The notes under the pieces were generated by a model. It saw nothing but the letters and a program-made list of their open reading frames with translations. It was not told the origin of the DNA and ran no database searches. Made by a program: the position numbers and the translations under genes. Positions 1-7,600 of a DNA stretch of 25,020 bases are shown here, in pieces. The DNA is from UMGS902 sp045580835 (GTDB lineage Bacteria > Bacillota > Clostridia > Oscillospirales > CAG-272). The stretch spans positions 1-25,020 of the forward strand of contig JAZNOM010000143.1 in the NCBI GenBank assembly GCA_045580835.1, read 5' to 3'. Within the stretch, counting starts at the first letter, position 1. Each line of letters opens with the position of its first letter.

Positions 1-46
1 CGCGGCTGCCCATAAAGGAGTCGATATGTATTTTTTCTATTCTCAT
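1..46 (-). CDS. SbcC/YhaN-like ATPase, N-terminal fragment (cut by window edge)
   Basis: An ATG at 46-44 on the minus strand opens a frame that stays open to the window edge, giving 15 residues beginning MRIEKIHIDSF. It lies 10 bases after the stop codon of the SbcD-like gene. The sequence resembles the first beta strand of SMC/Rad50-type ATPases (SbcC, YhaN), which commonly start M-[RK]-I-x-x-[IL]-x-I-x-G/S-F. SbcD and SbcC homologues are usually adjacent and form a nuclease complex that processes DNA ends and hairpins. The Walker A motif is beyond the window, so the call rests on this short similarity and on context. The ribosome binding site is weak (AAAGAGA), as expected for a translationally coupled second gene. 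Confidence 0.5.
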   Translation of the reverse strand, partial: MRIEKIHIDSFMGSR

Positions 47-56
47 TTCAATCTCT

Positions 57-1187
57 TTAATCTGTAATATTTCTGCCCTCAAGCGCCGCAAGTCCGATTT
101 TCAGCGCAGCAGATGCAGTGGCACGCTCCTCCGGAGTGCCGCCGGTCAAAAGCGGGAGCAGCTCGCGGTAAAGCTCGCCGCGCATCGTCATGTCCTTTTC
201 AAGCAGACCGCCGTCAAAGGTTGGGCTTGTCCTGTCCTCAATCTCAAGTGAAAAAATGCCGCGCACCGCTCCCTCAAGACGCACGAGGTTTTCCACCGAC
301 GGCGCAACAGCGCCGAAAAGAGTTACGCGAAGCAGTGTTTCCTCGCCGTATTTTTTCTCCTTGATAAGCGCGTCAATCTTATCCGCAATATCGTTTATCG
401 TTGCCGCGCCGCTTACATCAAGTTTTTCCCACTCGTAGTGGCGGCGTGCAATGTTTTTGCGCTTGACGGTAAGTGCAAAATCGCCGGAGGTCTTTGCTTC
501 GATGTAGTAGATGCCGCCCTTGCCGCACTCGTCAAAGCTGCGCCCCTCTACAAAGCCGGAGTATGACCACATAACGCCGTTTTCACTGCAAAGCTCGGGG
601 TTTTTGTGTATGTGTGAAAATGCGTTGTAATGCGCGCCAAAGCGCACAACATCGTCTTTGGTCACGGGGCAGTAGGTTGAAAGCGGATTTGACATGTCGC
701 AGTGTCCGCAAACAAGGTGAAGCCGCCCGTTACCCTCGCAACCTCTGCCAGCAAGCGGACTTTCGGCGAGTGACGACGAGCAAAATGCCCAGCCGTAAAC
801 CTCGGTGTTGAGGTCCTCAAAGATATAGCGCGAAAGCCCCTCGGTGTGGAAAACACAGACGTTTTCGGGCAGTTTTTGCGATGCGTAAAGGCTGCCGCGC
901 GTGTATGGGTCATGGTTGCCAGGGGCAATAACAAAGCGGCAGTCGGGCAGAGCCGCAAATTCCTTGCAAAGCAGTTCCACCGTTTCGGCGGTGGCGTATC
1001 CGTCATCAAAAAGGTCGCCCGAAATCAGCACGATGTCGGCGGCAACCTCTTTTATGTAGTACATGATTGATGTAAACGTCGCGCGAAGCTCGCGGCGGCG
1101 GATCTCGCTCTTGTCAACGCTGAGCGAGGAAAAGGGAGAGTCGAGATGTAAATCTCCCATATGTATGATTCGGATGGTGTCCTTCAC
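57..1187 (-). CDS. SbcD/YhaO-like DNA repair metallophosphoesterase
   Basis: 376 residues. The calcineurin-like phosphoesterase motifs appear in order: GDLHLDSPF near residue 11, ISGDLFDDG near 56, GNHDPY near 91, CGHCD near 160 and SHIHK near 193. These supply the metal-binding Asp, Asn and His residues of SbcD/Mre11 nucleases. The C-terminal ~150 residues form the capping domain typical of the YhaO branch. The start codon is GTG (1187-1185), chosen because AAGGAG sits seven bases upstream and there is no better ATG. The last metal motif begins with Ser (SHIHK) rather than the usual Gly; this is a mild substitution. It should act with the ATPase beginning at 46 on DNA ends. Whether it is SbcD proper or a YhaO-type paralogue is not resolved. 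Confidence 0.85.
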   Translation of the reverse strand: MKDTIRIIHMGDLHLDSPFSSLSVDKSEIRRRELRATFTSIMYYIKEVAADIVLISGDLFDDGYATAETVELLCKEFAALPDCRFVIAPGNHDPYTRGSLYASQKLPENVCVFHTEGLSRYIFEDLNTEVYGWAFCSSSLAESPLAGRGCEGNGRLHLVCGHCDMSNPLSTYCPVTKDDVVRFGAHYNAFSHIHKNPELCSENGVMWSYSGFVEGRSFDECGKGGIYYIEAKTSGDFALTVKRKNIARRHYEWEKLDVSGAATINDIADKIDALIKEKKYGEETLLRVTLFGAVAPSVENLVRLEGAVRGIFSLEIEDRTSPTFDGGLLEKDMTMRGELYRELLPLLTGGTPEERATASAALKIGLAALEGRNITD

Positions 1188-1216
1188 TTTCCGTCTCCTT
1201 TTTGAGTGATACTATC

Positions 1217-1225
1217 ATTATAACA
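1217..1225 (-). promoter_or_regulatory. Extended -10 promoter of the SbcD-like gene
   Basis: Read on the minus strand, TGTTATAAT is an extended -10 element (TG-N-TATAAT) about 30 bases upstream of the GTG start. It lies downstream of the spoIVA terminator, so the SbcD/SbcC pair can be expressed independently of spoIVA. No good -35 hexamer is seen 17 bases further up, which fits an extended -10 promoter. Confidence 0.55.
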
Positions 1226-1254
1226 TAAAGTTTAATGTTTTTCCGTATTTTTAT

Positions 1255-1295
1255 AAAAAATCCTTGTCGGGGATTAATCCCGACAAGGATTTTTT
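1255..1295 (-). terminator. Rho-independent terminator after spoIVA
   Basis: A 10-11 bp GC-rich stem (CCTTGTCGGG at 1262-1271 with CCCGACAAGG at 1279-1288) has a 7-base loop. It is flanked by six A at 1255-1260 and six T at 1290-1295, so it is shaped to work in both directions. It lies directly after the spoIVA stop codon on the minus strand and separates spoIVA from the SbcD-like gene. Confidence 0.9.
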
Positions 1296-1300
1296 AGGTA

Positions 1301-2776
1301 TTATAGTATAATGCAGATAAGTCCGCCGCTTCCTTCGTTGATTACGCGCTCAAGCGTTTCGGAGAGTCGCTTTTGTGCATCCTCGGGGATGTGTGCAAGC
1401 TTTGTGCGAAGCCCCTCGTTTACAAGCTCGTAAAGTGACTTGCCAAACATGTTGGTATCCCAGATTTTTTCGGGAGCGTCGCCGAGTGAAGCGGTGATTG
1501 AGCGCACAAGCTCCTCCGACTGCGCTTCACTGCCAACGATTGGATTGACCTCGGCTTCGATATCGGCTTTTATCATGTGAATGGATTTTGCGCCGGCACG
1601 CAGACGGACACCGTAGCCGCCTGCCTGTTTGACTATTTGCGGCTCCTTGAGCGTCAGCTCGTCTGCCGACGGCATTACGATGCCGTAGCCCTTGCGTTCC
1701 ACGTCGCAAAGCGCATCTGCAACCTTGTCATAGCTTGCTTTTGCCGCGGCAAGGGTTTTAAATACGTCAAAAAGCTCGGCATCGTTTGATATTTTAACGC
1801 CCGAAAGCTCGCCCAGCACCTCAAAATACTTTTCGCGCGGAACCGAGAGTTTAACCGTGGCTTCACCGTTTGAAAGGTTGGTTTCTACGTCCTCGAAATA
1901 CGCGCCTACGCCCTCGCCCATGCCCATTTCAAACGCGCGGCGCACCTCGCCCATTTTTTCAAGCGCTTCTGCTGTGTTTTTTACGCCGTTGTAAATGCTT
2001 TCGCGCAGTGGATGGCCTGAATCAAGTGCGCAAACCCACTGCGGCATGTCGATGTTGATACGGCTTATGGGAAATTCAAGCAGCAAAAGCGAAAGAATAC
2101 CCTCGATATCCTCGCTTGACAGCTCGGCACAGTTTACAAGCGCAACGGGGACGTCGTATTTTTTTTCAAGCGAATGTCCGAGTTTTTGAGCCGACTCGGA
2201 ATTGGGATTGGTCGAGTTTACAAGTATTACAAACGGCTTTTCGTATTTTTTCATCTCGGCGATAACCTCGCCCTCGACGGCTGCGTAGCTTTCGCGTGCA
2301 ATTTCGCCGATGCTGCCGTCTGTGGTGACGACCAGCCCCACTGTAGAGTGCTCGCGCATAACTTTGTTCGTGCCCAGACGTGCCGCGGCAGAAAACTCCA
2401 TTTTTTCGTCACTCCAAGGGGTGTTTACCATGCGCGGCTCGCCGTTTTCTTCAAACCCCTGCGCGCCATCTACGATGTAGCCTACGCAATCCACAAGGCG
2501 CACGTTCATTTTCATGCCTCCGGAGGTTTTGATTCTTGCGCCGTTTTCGGGAACGAATTTCGGCTCGGCGGTCATCACCGTTTTGCCGCTTGCCGACTGT
2601 GGCAGCTCATCGCGCGCACGCGCACGCGCATTTTCATCCTCAATGCCCGGCAATACTGCTTTTTCCATAAACTGCTTTATAAACGTGGATTTTCCGCTGC
2701 GCACGGGACCTACAACGCCGATGTAAATATCGCCGTTTGTCCTCTTTGCTATCTGTTCGTAAATGTTATTTGTCAT
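1301..2776 (-). CDS. spoIVA: Stage IV sporulation protein A, spore coat ATPase
   Basis: 491 residues, the normal SpoIVA length. The protein uses ATP hydrolysis to polymerise on the outer forespore membrane and forms the basement layer of the spore coat, anchored by SpoVM. Walker A is GPVRSGKST at residues 23-31 (Lys29), followed by the family's VDCVGYIVDGAQG switch region near 95 and TPWSDEKMEFSAAARLGT near 120. The extreme C terminus GGLICIIL is the conserved end implicated in localisation through SpoVM. The start ATG has GGAGG seven bases upstream. It stands alone between a sigma-E-like promoter and its own terminator. Its presence shows that the organism belongs to an endospore-forming lineage. 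Confidence 0.97.
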   Translation of the reverse strand: MTNNIYEQIAKRTNGDIYIGVVGPVRSGKSTFIKQFMEKAVLPGIEDENARARARDELPQSASGKTVMTAEPKFVPENGARIKTSGGMKMNVRLVDCVGYIVDGAQGFEENGEPRMVNTPWSDEKMEFSAAARLGTNKVMREHSTVGLVVTTDGSIGEIARESYAAVEGEVIAEMKKYEKPFVILVNSTNPNSESAQKLGHSLEKKYDVPVALVNCAELSSEDIEGILSLLLLEFPISRINIDMPQWVCALDSGHPLRESIYNGVKNTAEALEKMGEVRRAFEMGMGEGVGAYFEDVETNLSNGEATVKLSVPREKYFEVLGELSGVKISNDAELFDVFKTLAAAKASYDKVADALCDVERKGYGIVMPSADELTLKEPQIVKQAGGYGVRLRAGAKSIHMIKADIEAEVNPIVGSEAQSEELVRSITASLGDAPEKIWDTNMFGKSLYELVNEGLRTKLAHIPEDAQKRLSETLERVINEGSGGLICIIL

Positions 2777-2808
2777 AGTTTTCCTCCGAAAATACTTTGT
2801 TTGCTACA

Positions 2809-2837
2809 TGGATATGAAAAAGTCATGGAAAATATGA
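2809..2837 (-). promoter_or_regulatory. Candidate sigma-E promoter of spoIVA
   Basis: On the minus strand TCATATT (2837-2831) matches the sigma-E -35 consensus KMATATT. It is followed after exactly 14 bases by CATATCCA (2816-2809), which shares the CATA half of the -10 consensus CATACANT. The element ends about 32 bases before the spoIVA ATG. In Bacillus subtilis spoIVA is transcribed by sigma-E in the mother cell. The -10 match is partial. Confidence 0.5.
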
Positions 2838-2872
2838 GAGGACAATTTTGATTATTTATTTTTGCTATCCTA

Positions 2873-2901
2873 TTTACAACGCTATATATGTATGATATAA
2901 T
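2873..2901 (+). promoter_or_regulatory. Sigma-A promoter of nrdR
   Basis: TTTACA (2873-2878), a 17-base spacer and a perfect TATAAT (2896-2901), followed by the nrdR ribosome binding site and start about 50 bases downstream. The promoter diverges from the spoIVA promoter. Confidence 0.75.
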
Positions 2902-2907
2902 AAAGTG

Positions 2908-2923
2908 ATACAAGATATTGTGT
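2908..2923 (+). promoter_or_regulatory. Candidate NrdR box
   Basis: The 16 bases at 2908-2923 match the palindromic NrdR-box consensus, which I recall as ACACWATATATWGTGT, at 14 of 16 positions, including the TTGTGT half. The box lies immediately downstream of the -10 element of nrdR, where binding would block transcription. A much weaker second match (ACGCTATATATG, from 2879) lies in the promoter spacer 29 bases upstream. NrdR boxes usually occur in pairs about three helical turns apart. Confidence 0.5.
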
Positions 2924-2951
2924 TTTTTGACATCAAGGAGGATTTTTTCAA

Positions 2952-3395
2952 ATGAAATGTCCAGGATGCGGATATCAGGAAAGTAAGGTAATTGATTCGC
3001 GCCCCGTTAGCGACAACAACAGTATACGCCGCCGTCGCGAATGTCTTGAGTGCAAGCGCCGTTTTACAACCTACGAGGTTATCGACTCGGTGCAGATTGT
3101 CGTCATTAAAAAAGACGGCACAAAGGAATTTTTTGACCGTATGAAGCTTGAAAGCGGTCTTATCAAGGCGTGCCAAAAACGCCCCGTTGACACGGCGGCA
3201 CTCGCGCTTGAAATTGAAAGTGAGCTTCAAAACTCACTCCGCGCCGAAATCACCACCACCGAAATCGGCGAAATCATCATGGAAAAGCTTAAAAAGCTTG
3301 ATGCAGTATCATACGTGCGTTTTGCATCGGTATACAGAGAGTTTAAGGATGTAGCTACCTTTATGGAGGAGCTTAAACAACTGAACAAAAAATAG
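2952..3395 (+). CDS. nrdR: Transcriptional repressor NrdR
   Basis: 147 residues, the usual NrdR length. The N-terminal zinc ribbon has Cys3, Cys6, Cys31 and Cys34 with the invariant RRRRECLEC-RRFTTYE stretch. An ATP-cone domain follows from about residue 49 (VIKKDGTKEFFDRMKL) to about 139. NrdR senses dATP/ATP through the ATP-cone and represses ribonucleotide reductase operons. AAGGAGG lies 9 bases before the ATG. The RNA methyltransferase gene follows on the same strand after 91 bases with no obvious terminator between, so the two may be co-transcribed. A candidate NrdR box over the start of transcription suggests autoregulation. Confidence 0.97.
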   Translation: MKCPGCGYQESKVIDSRPVSDNNSIRRRRECLECKRRFTTYEVIDSVQIVVIKKDGTKEFFDRMKLESGLIKACQKRPVDTAALALEIESELQNSLRAEITTTEIGEIIMEKLKKLDAVSYVRFASVYREFKDVATFMEELKQLNKK

Positions 3396-3424
3396 GAAAG
3401 TTTAGTTAGATTTATTTGGGGGAA

Positions 3425-3481
3425 GCGTCATCGCCGTCAGGGAAGCAAGTCACGGGGCTTGCAGGCAAGGCGGAGTGGCGC
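3425..3481 (+). promoter_or_regulatory. Foldable GC-rich leader before the RNA methyltransferase gene
   Basis: Bases 3425-3435 can pair with 3469-3481: GCGTCA with TGGCGC (six pairs, one G-U), then TC with GA and GCC with GGC across single-base bulges. An inner hairpin pairs GCAAG (3445-3449) with CTTGC (3458-3462) around an 8-base loop. The closing stem contains GGCGGAG, the only ribosome-binding-like sequence before the start at 3487, so folding would hide it. The segment is much richer in GC than the AT-rich 3396-3417 before it. It could be a regulatory RNA or a small repeat; I do not recognise the family. Confidence 0.4.
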
Positions 3482-3486
3482 ACAAA

Positions 3487-4617
3487 ATGATGGAAATTGA
3501 ATTTGTAGCAACCTGTCTGTTCGGTCTTGAACATTTCCTTGGGGAGGAAATAGACCGTCTGGGCTATCGCCGTACAGAAACTATTGACGGCAGAGTTACT
3601 TTTATCGGAGATGAGCGCGCCGTGGCGCGCTGTAACATATGGTTGCGCTGTGCGGAGCGTCTTTATATAAAGATGGGCACCTTCCGTGCGCGTACCTTCG
3701 GTGAGCTTTTTGAAGGAACAAAGGCTATCGAGTGGGAAAGATTTATCGGTAGGGAGGATGCGTTTCCTGTTAAGGGACATTCGGTAAAGAGCAAGCTTTT
3801 TTCTATTCCCGACTGTCAGAGCATCGTCAAAAAAGCGGTTGCACAGCGTCTTGACAACGAGTACGGCATGTGCTGGTTCCCTGAAACCAAAACGAAATAT
3901 CAAATTGAGTTTTTCATTTTGAAAGATGTTGCAACTCTTATGATTGACACCTCGGGCGTTGCGCTTCACAAGCGCGGTTACCGTGCCATAGCTGGCGCGG
4001 CTCCGCTTCGCGAAACGCTTGCGGCGGCGCTTGCACTCAATTCGCGTCCGCGCGAAAACGTTCTCTTGTGGGACCCGTTTTGTGGCAGTGGAACAATAGC
4101 AATTGAGGCGGCGATGATAATGAAGAATCAGGCGCCCGGACTTTTTCGCCGCTTTGCGGCAGAGGAGTTTGCAATCACTCCGCCCGAAATCTGGGCAGAA
4201 GCTCGCGAGGAGGCTCGCGCGGCGATACGTCCGACCGCGTTTGAGGCATATGCATCGGATATTGACGAAAGCATGGTGCAGCTTGCGGCTGACAATGCCG
4301 AGCGCGCAGGTGTAGGCGACATTGTTCGCACGTTTGTTGCGGATGCGCGTACTATCCGCACCGGCGGCAGGAGAGGCACTATTGTTTGCAATCCGCCTTA
4401 CGGCGAGCGACTTGGCAGCATGGCGGAGGTTGAGCAGCTTTACACACAGATTGGCAGACATTTCCGCTCGCTGGCGCCGTGGCAGGTATATGTGCTTACG
4501 TCGTCAGAACGCTTTGAGCGGCTCTACGGTAAGCGCGCAGACAAGGTGCGTAAGCTTTACAACGGTATGATTCCGTGTAATCTCTATCAGTATTTTAAAT
4601 TTGAACAGCAGAAATAA
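3487..4617 (+). CDS. THUMP-domain class I RNA methyltransferase (RlmL/YpsC family)
   Basis: 376 residues from the ATG at 3487. The frame also allows GTG 3475, and ATG 3490 follows directly; 3487 is preferred because the GGAG at 3472 is correctly upstream of it. An N-terminal ferredoxin-like/THUMP region spans about residues 1-155. A Rossmann methyltransferase follows, with motif I LLWDPFCGSGTIAIEAA near residue 194 (SAM binding) and catalytic NPPYGERLG near 303, the N-P-P-Y signature of N2-guanine or N6-adenine methylation. Length and layout match Bacillus YpsC and the N-terminal half of E. coli RlmL, which makes m2G in 23S rRNA. It ends one base before a bidirectional terminator. The target base cannot be fixed from sequence. 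Confidence 0.9.
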   Translation: MMEIEFVATCLFGLEHFLGEEIDRLGYRRTETIDGRVTFIGDERAVARCNIWLRCAERLYIKMGTFRARTFGELFEGTKAIEWERFIGREDAFPVKGHSVKSKLFSIPDCQSIVKKAVAQRLDNEYGMCWFPETKTKYQIEFFILKDVATLMIDTSGVALHKRGYRAIAGAAPLRETLAAALALNSRPRENVLLWDPFCGSGTIAIEAAMIMKNQAPGLFRRFAAEEFAITPPEIWAEAREEARAAIRPTAFEAYASDIDESMVQLAADNAERAGVGDIVRTFVADARTIRTGGRRGTIVCNPPYGERLGSMAEVEQLYTQIGRHFRSLAPWQVYVLTSSERFERLYGKRADKVRKLYNGMIPCNLYQYFKFEQQK

Positions 4618-4652
4618 AAAAATCGGTATCGCATTGCGATACCGATTTTTTT
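4618..4652. terminator. Bidirectional Rho-independent terminator
   Basis: A 12-bp perfect stem (AATCGGTATCGC at 4621-4632 with GCGATACCGATT at 4636-4647) has a three-base loop, with an A run on the left and a run of T to 4652 on the right. It sits between the convergent ends of the RNA methyltransferase gene (plus) and the four-gene glycoside hydrolase unit (minus), and should end transcription from both sides. Confidence 0.92.
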
Positions 4653-4655
4653 TAT

Positions 4656-7600
4656 TTAATCAAGTGCAAGTTTTACGATATTCAGAATATCTATGGCGCC
4701 AAGGTTTCCGTTTTTGTCAAAGTCGCAGTGGACAAAGTCAAAGCCGTCAACCTTTTCGCCCACGAAGAACTTGATTGCACGGAGTGCATCAATAATCGTG
4801 ATGTTTCCGTCGGAGTTTGCATCGCCGAGGGCGAGATTTGAGATGTAAACGGTTTCGTTATAATACGGTCCGTAGTTTGACGGTTTAACCGTACCCATTT
4901 TGGGACTTCCCGTGATGCGGCTTGCAAGCGGCATTGGGTTAAGCGCAATTGCAAATACGGTATCTGTCGGCTGCGGGTCTGCAATTGTCGGAAAATCGTT
5001 TACAAAGGTAAGCTCTTGCATGTACATGCGGCGCATGGTGTATGCCGAGTAGTGATATTCCTTTGCGTGGTAAACCGCAAGATACTTGTCGCCGCTTGGT
5101 GTGGTGGTGATAACCATTGCACCCGGCGAGTAAACGCCGTTTTCATAGCTTGCAAACTGAAGCGGCTCGGCGAATTTTTCCCACTTGGATGCATCGGTCA
5201 GGCTATCGCTATCTGTGCCGTTGAAGCGCATGATACCCGTGCAGTATTCATCAGTGCGGGTATGACCTGCCGCAAAGAGCAGATAAAGCGTGCCATTTGG
5301 CGATGTTACGGGGAACGGACCTTCCATAATGCCTGCCTCATAGTCGTATTTCGGAGTGGAAATTACGGTCATTGCGCCTGCCATTGTGGTTGCATCCGAA
5401 AGTTCGCAGAGGAAAAGACGCTGAATGTGCTGGTTTGTAGCATCCTCGGCTCTGTAGAAGCCGCCGCAAACAAAGTACATCTTGGAGCCATAGTTGATAA
5501 TTCTTGGTGAGAGATAGCTTTCAACATTGGCATCAAGATTTGTAAATGTACCCACATACTCATACTCGCCGTCGGGAGCGGTTGTTGTGCCTTTCCATAT
5601 GCGTGGCATACGGCGGCTTGAAACATCGCTTGCCATGCCAACATCACATGTGGTGTAGATGTACCAGGTGCCGTCAATAAGGTAGAGCTGCGGTGCCCAT
5701 ACATCTTCAATATCGCTGCCTTCGCCGCTCTCTGCCTGCGACCAGATTACAAAGGGCTCAACCTTGCCGATGTCGCAGAGGTTTGCCGCCTTTGCCATGT
5801 AAATAGCAGGCTGCGAGAGGTATGATTTTGCAAATGTGTAGTAGTAATAGCCGTCATGGTAAACAACAGACGGGTCTGCGTAGCCCGCAATCGGGTTTGT
5901 AAACGTTGCTTCGCCAACAATTTCGGCGTTGAGGTCTACATTTTCCGAAACGTTGAGGTTGCCACCTGCGCAGATGATAGTGCTTACGCGGTCAAAATTG
6001 CCGTTTGCCATGTTGATTGTAAAGTATTTGCCAACAGCACTGCCGTCCTTGGAACGGCTGATATCGCCGTGGAACTCGCCGCCCTCAAAGAAGAAGCGGA
6101 GATGTCCTTTAATCGAGGTATCGGAGTCATGGCTGCCGTAGATAGGACATTCAAACAGACCGTCTAAAATGTAGAGTCTTGCGCCGTCGTTGAGGTCGGC
6201 TCTGCCTGCGAGGTAAACGCCCTCGGTAAATGTGCCGCCCATAACGTAGACGTAAACGCTGCCCGTGATTTTGTACGCAGTGGTGTCCGTATCGGAGGGG
6301 TGATATGACGCGCCTGAAAGAACGCCCCAAGTGCCGCTTTTAACCGTGAGGTTTACATTGCGGATATACTCGGTTTTTGCATGGCTGCCACCTACAAGCG
6401 TGGGGTACTGCTCAATGCGTTTGCCGGGGTAAAGCTTACACTCAACGCCCTCGCCTATGGTAAGCCTGTTGCCCTCGGCACTGACGAAGGTGTAGCGTTC
6501 AACCGAGAGGAATGTCACGTTTTCGATTACCGTTTCGCATGAGGCGCGGAGTCCTGCGGAAAGCTCGATGCGCGCATCTGCAAAGTCGCGGTAGTCTATG
6601 CCCATGTAGGTCGATGTGATAACCGTTTTTGAAGCGGTTGCTGGAAGAACGGTTGTAGATTTTAAGTAGATGGGACCGCAGATTACGACTATCTTTTCAC
6701 CGCTTGCCGCAGTAACTGCCGCTGTAAGGTCGGTCATGGGAGTCATGGGTGATGAGCCGTCGCCGGCAGTCTGTCCTTTTGCAAGATTCAACTCGCTTGT
6801 AACAAAGATTGCATCTGTAGGAGCGTTGTATTTAACTGTGCCTGTGTAGTCGATTTCGCTTTCAACTGCGGAATATGCGCCAAAGATGTCAACGCACTTG
6901 TCGGTCGGGTGCTTTGCGGCGCCGATTTTGCCCTCATGTGTGCCGCCGAGCACTTGAACTGCGCCCTTTGCACCGCAGTTTTCAAATGCGTAGATATTGC
7001 CGCCTAGCGTACCAGAGGTTACGAGGATGTAGCCATCGTTTTTGCTTTCGCCTGCCGCTGCGATGATATCGCCCGAAACGGTTGCACCGTCGATATGGAG
7101 CTTAACATCCTTATCGCGTGCGCCTTTTATGTAAGCGAAAAGTCCGCTGTTGACAGTGGCATCGGTAAAGTTTTTAAGTGCTACGCCGTTGCCGCCGATA
7201 TTATCGCCGAAAACGATTTTGCCGTCCGAGCAGCTTATGACCTGCGTGCCGTAGCCGTTAAGTGCGATATTGTCGATTTCGGTATTTGTGCCGAGATAGA
7301 GAACATCGCTGAGGTTGATTGCAGCATCCGATGTAACGCCCTCGATGATAACCTTTTTGTCACCCGAAATTTTTAGTGCAGAGGAGTCAACAGTGCCGCT
7401 TACGCGGATAAGACCGCCGTTTGTGACGGTTGCGCTGCCACCGCTTGCAAGGTTAACAAGCGGTGAAAAACCGCTTGTGGTGATGCCGCTTTTTACGTCG
7501 GCAATTGCAAGACCGTTTACATTTGATGCGTCAACGGTTCCAAAGCTTTCGAAAGTGCCGCCGCTTATAGTAACAAAGAAGTCGCCGTCAATCTCGCTTG

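Noticed and set aside
2174..2851. 225-residue plus-strand frame opposite the start of spoIVA
   Set aside because: It is antisense to the conserved Walker A region of spoIVA, is Cys/His/Phe-rich and has no homology-like motif.
3412..4461. 349-residue open frame on the minus strand opposite the RNA methyltransferase gene
   Set aside because: It is fully antisense to a well-supported enzyme gene, has Arg/Cys-rich low-similarity composition, no recognisable motif, and reads through the foldable leader. It is a shadow of the plus-strand codon pattern.
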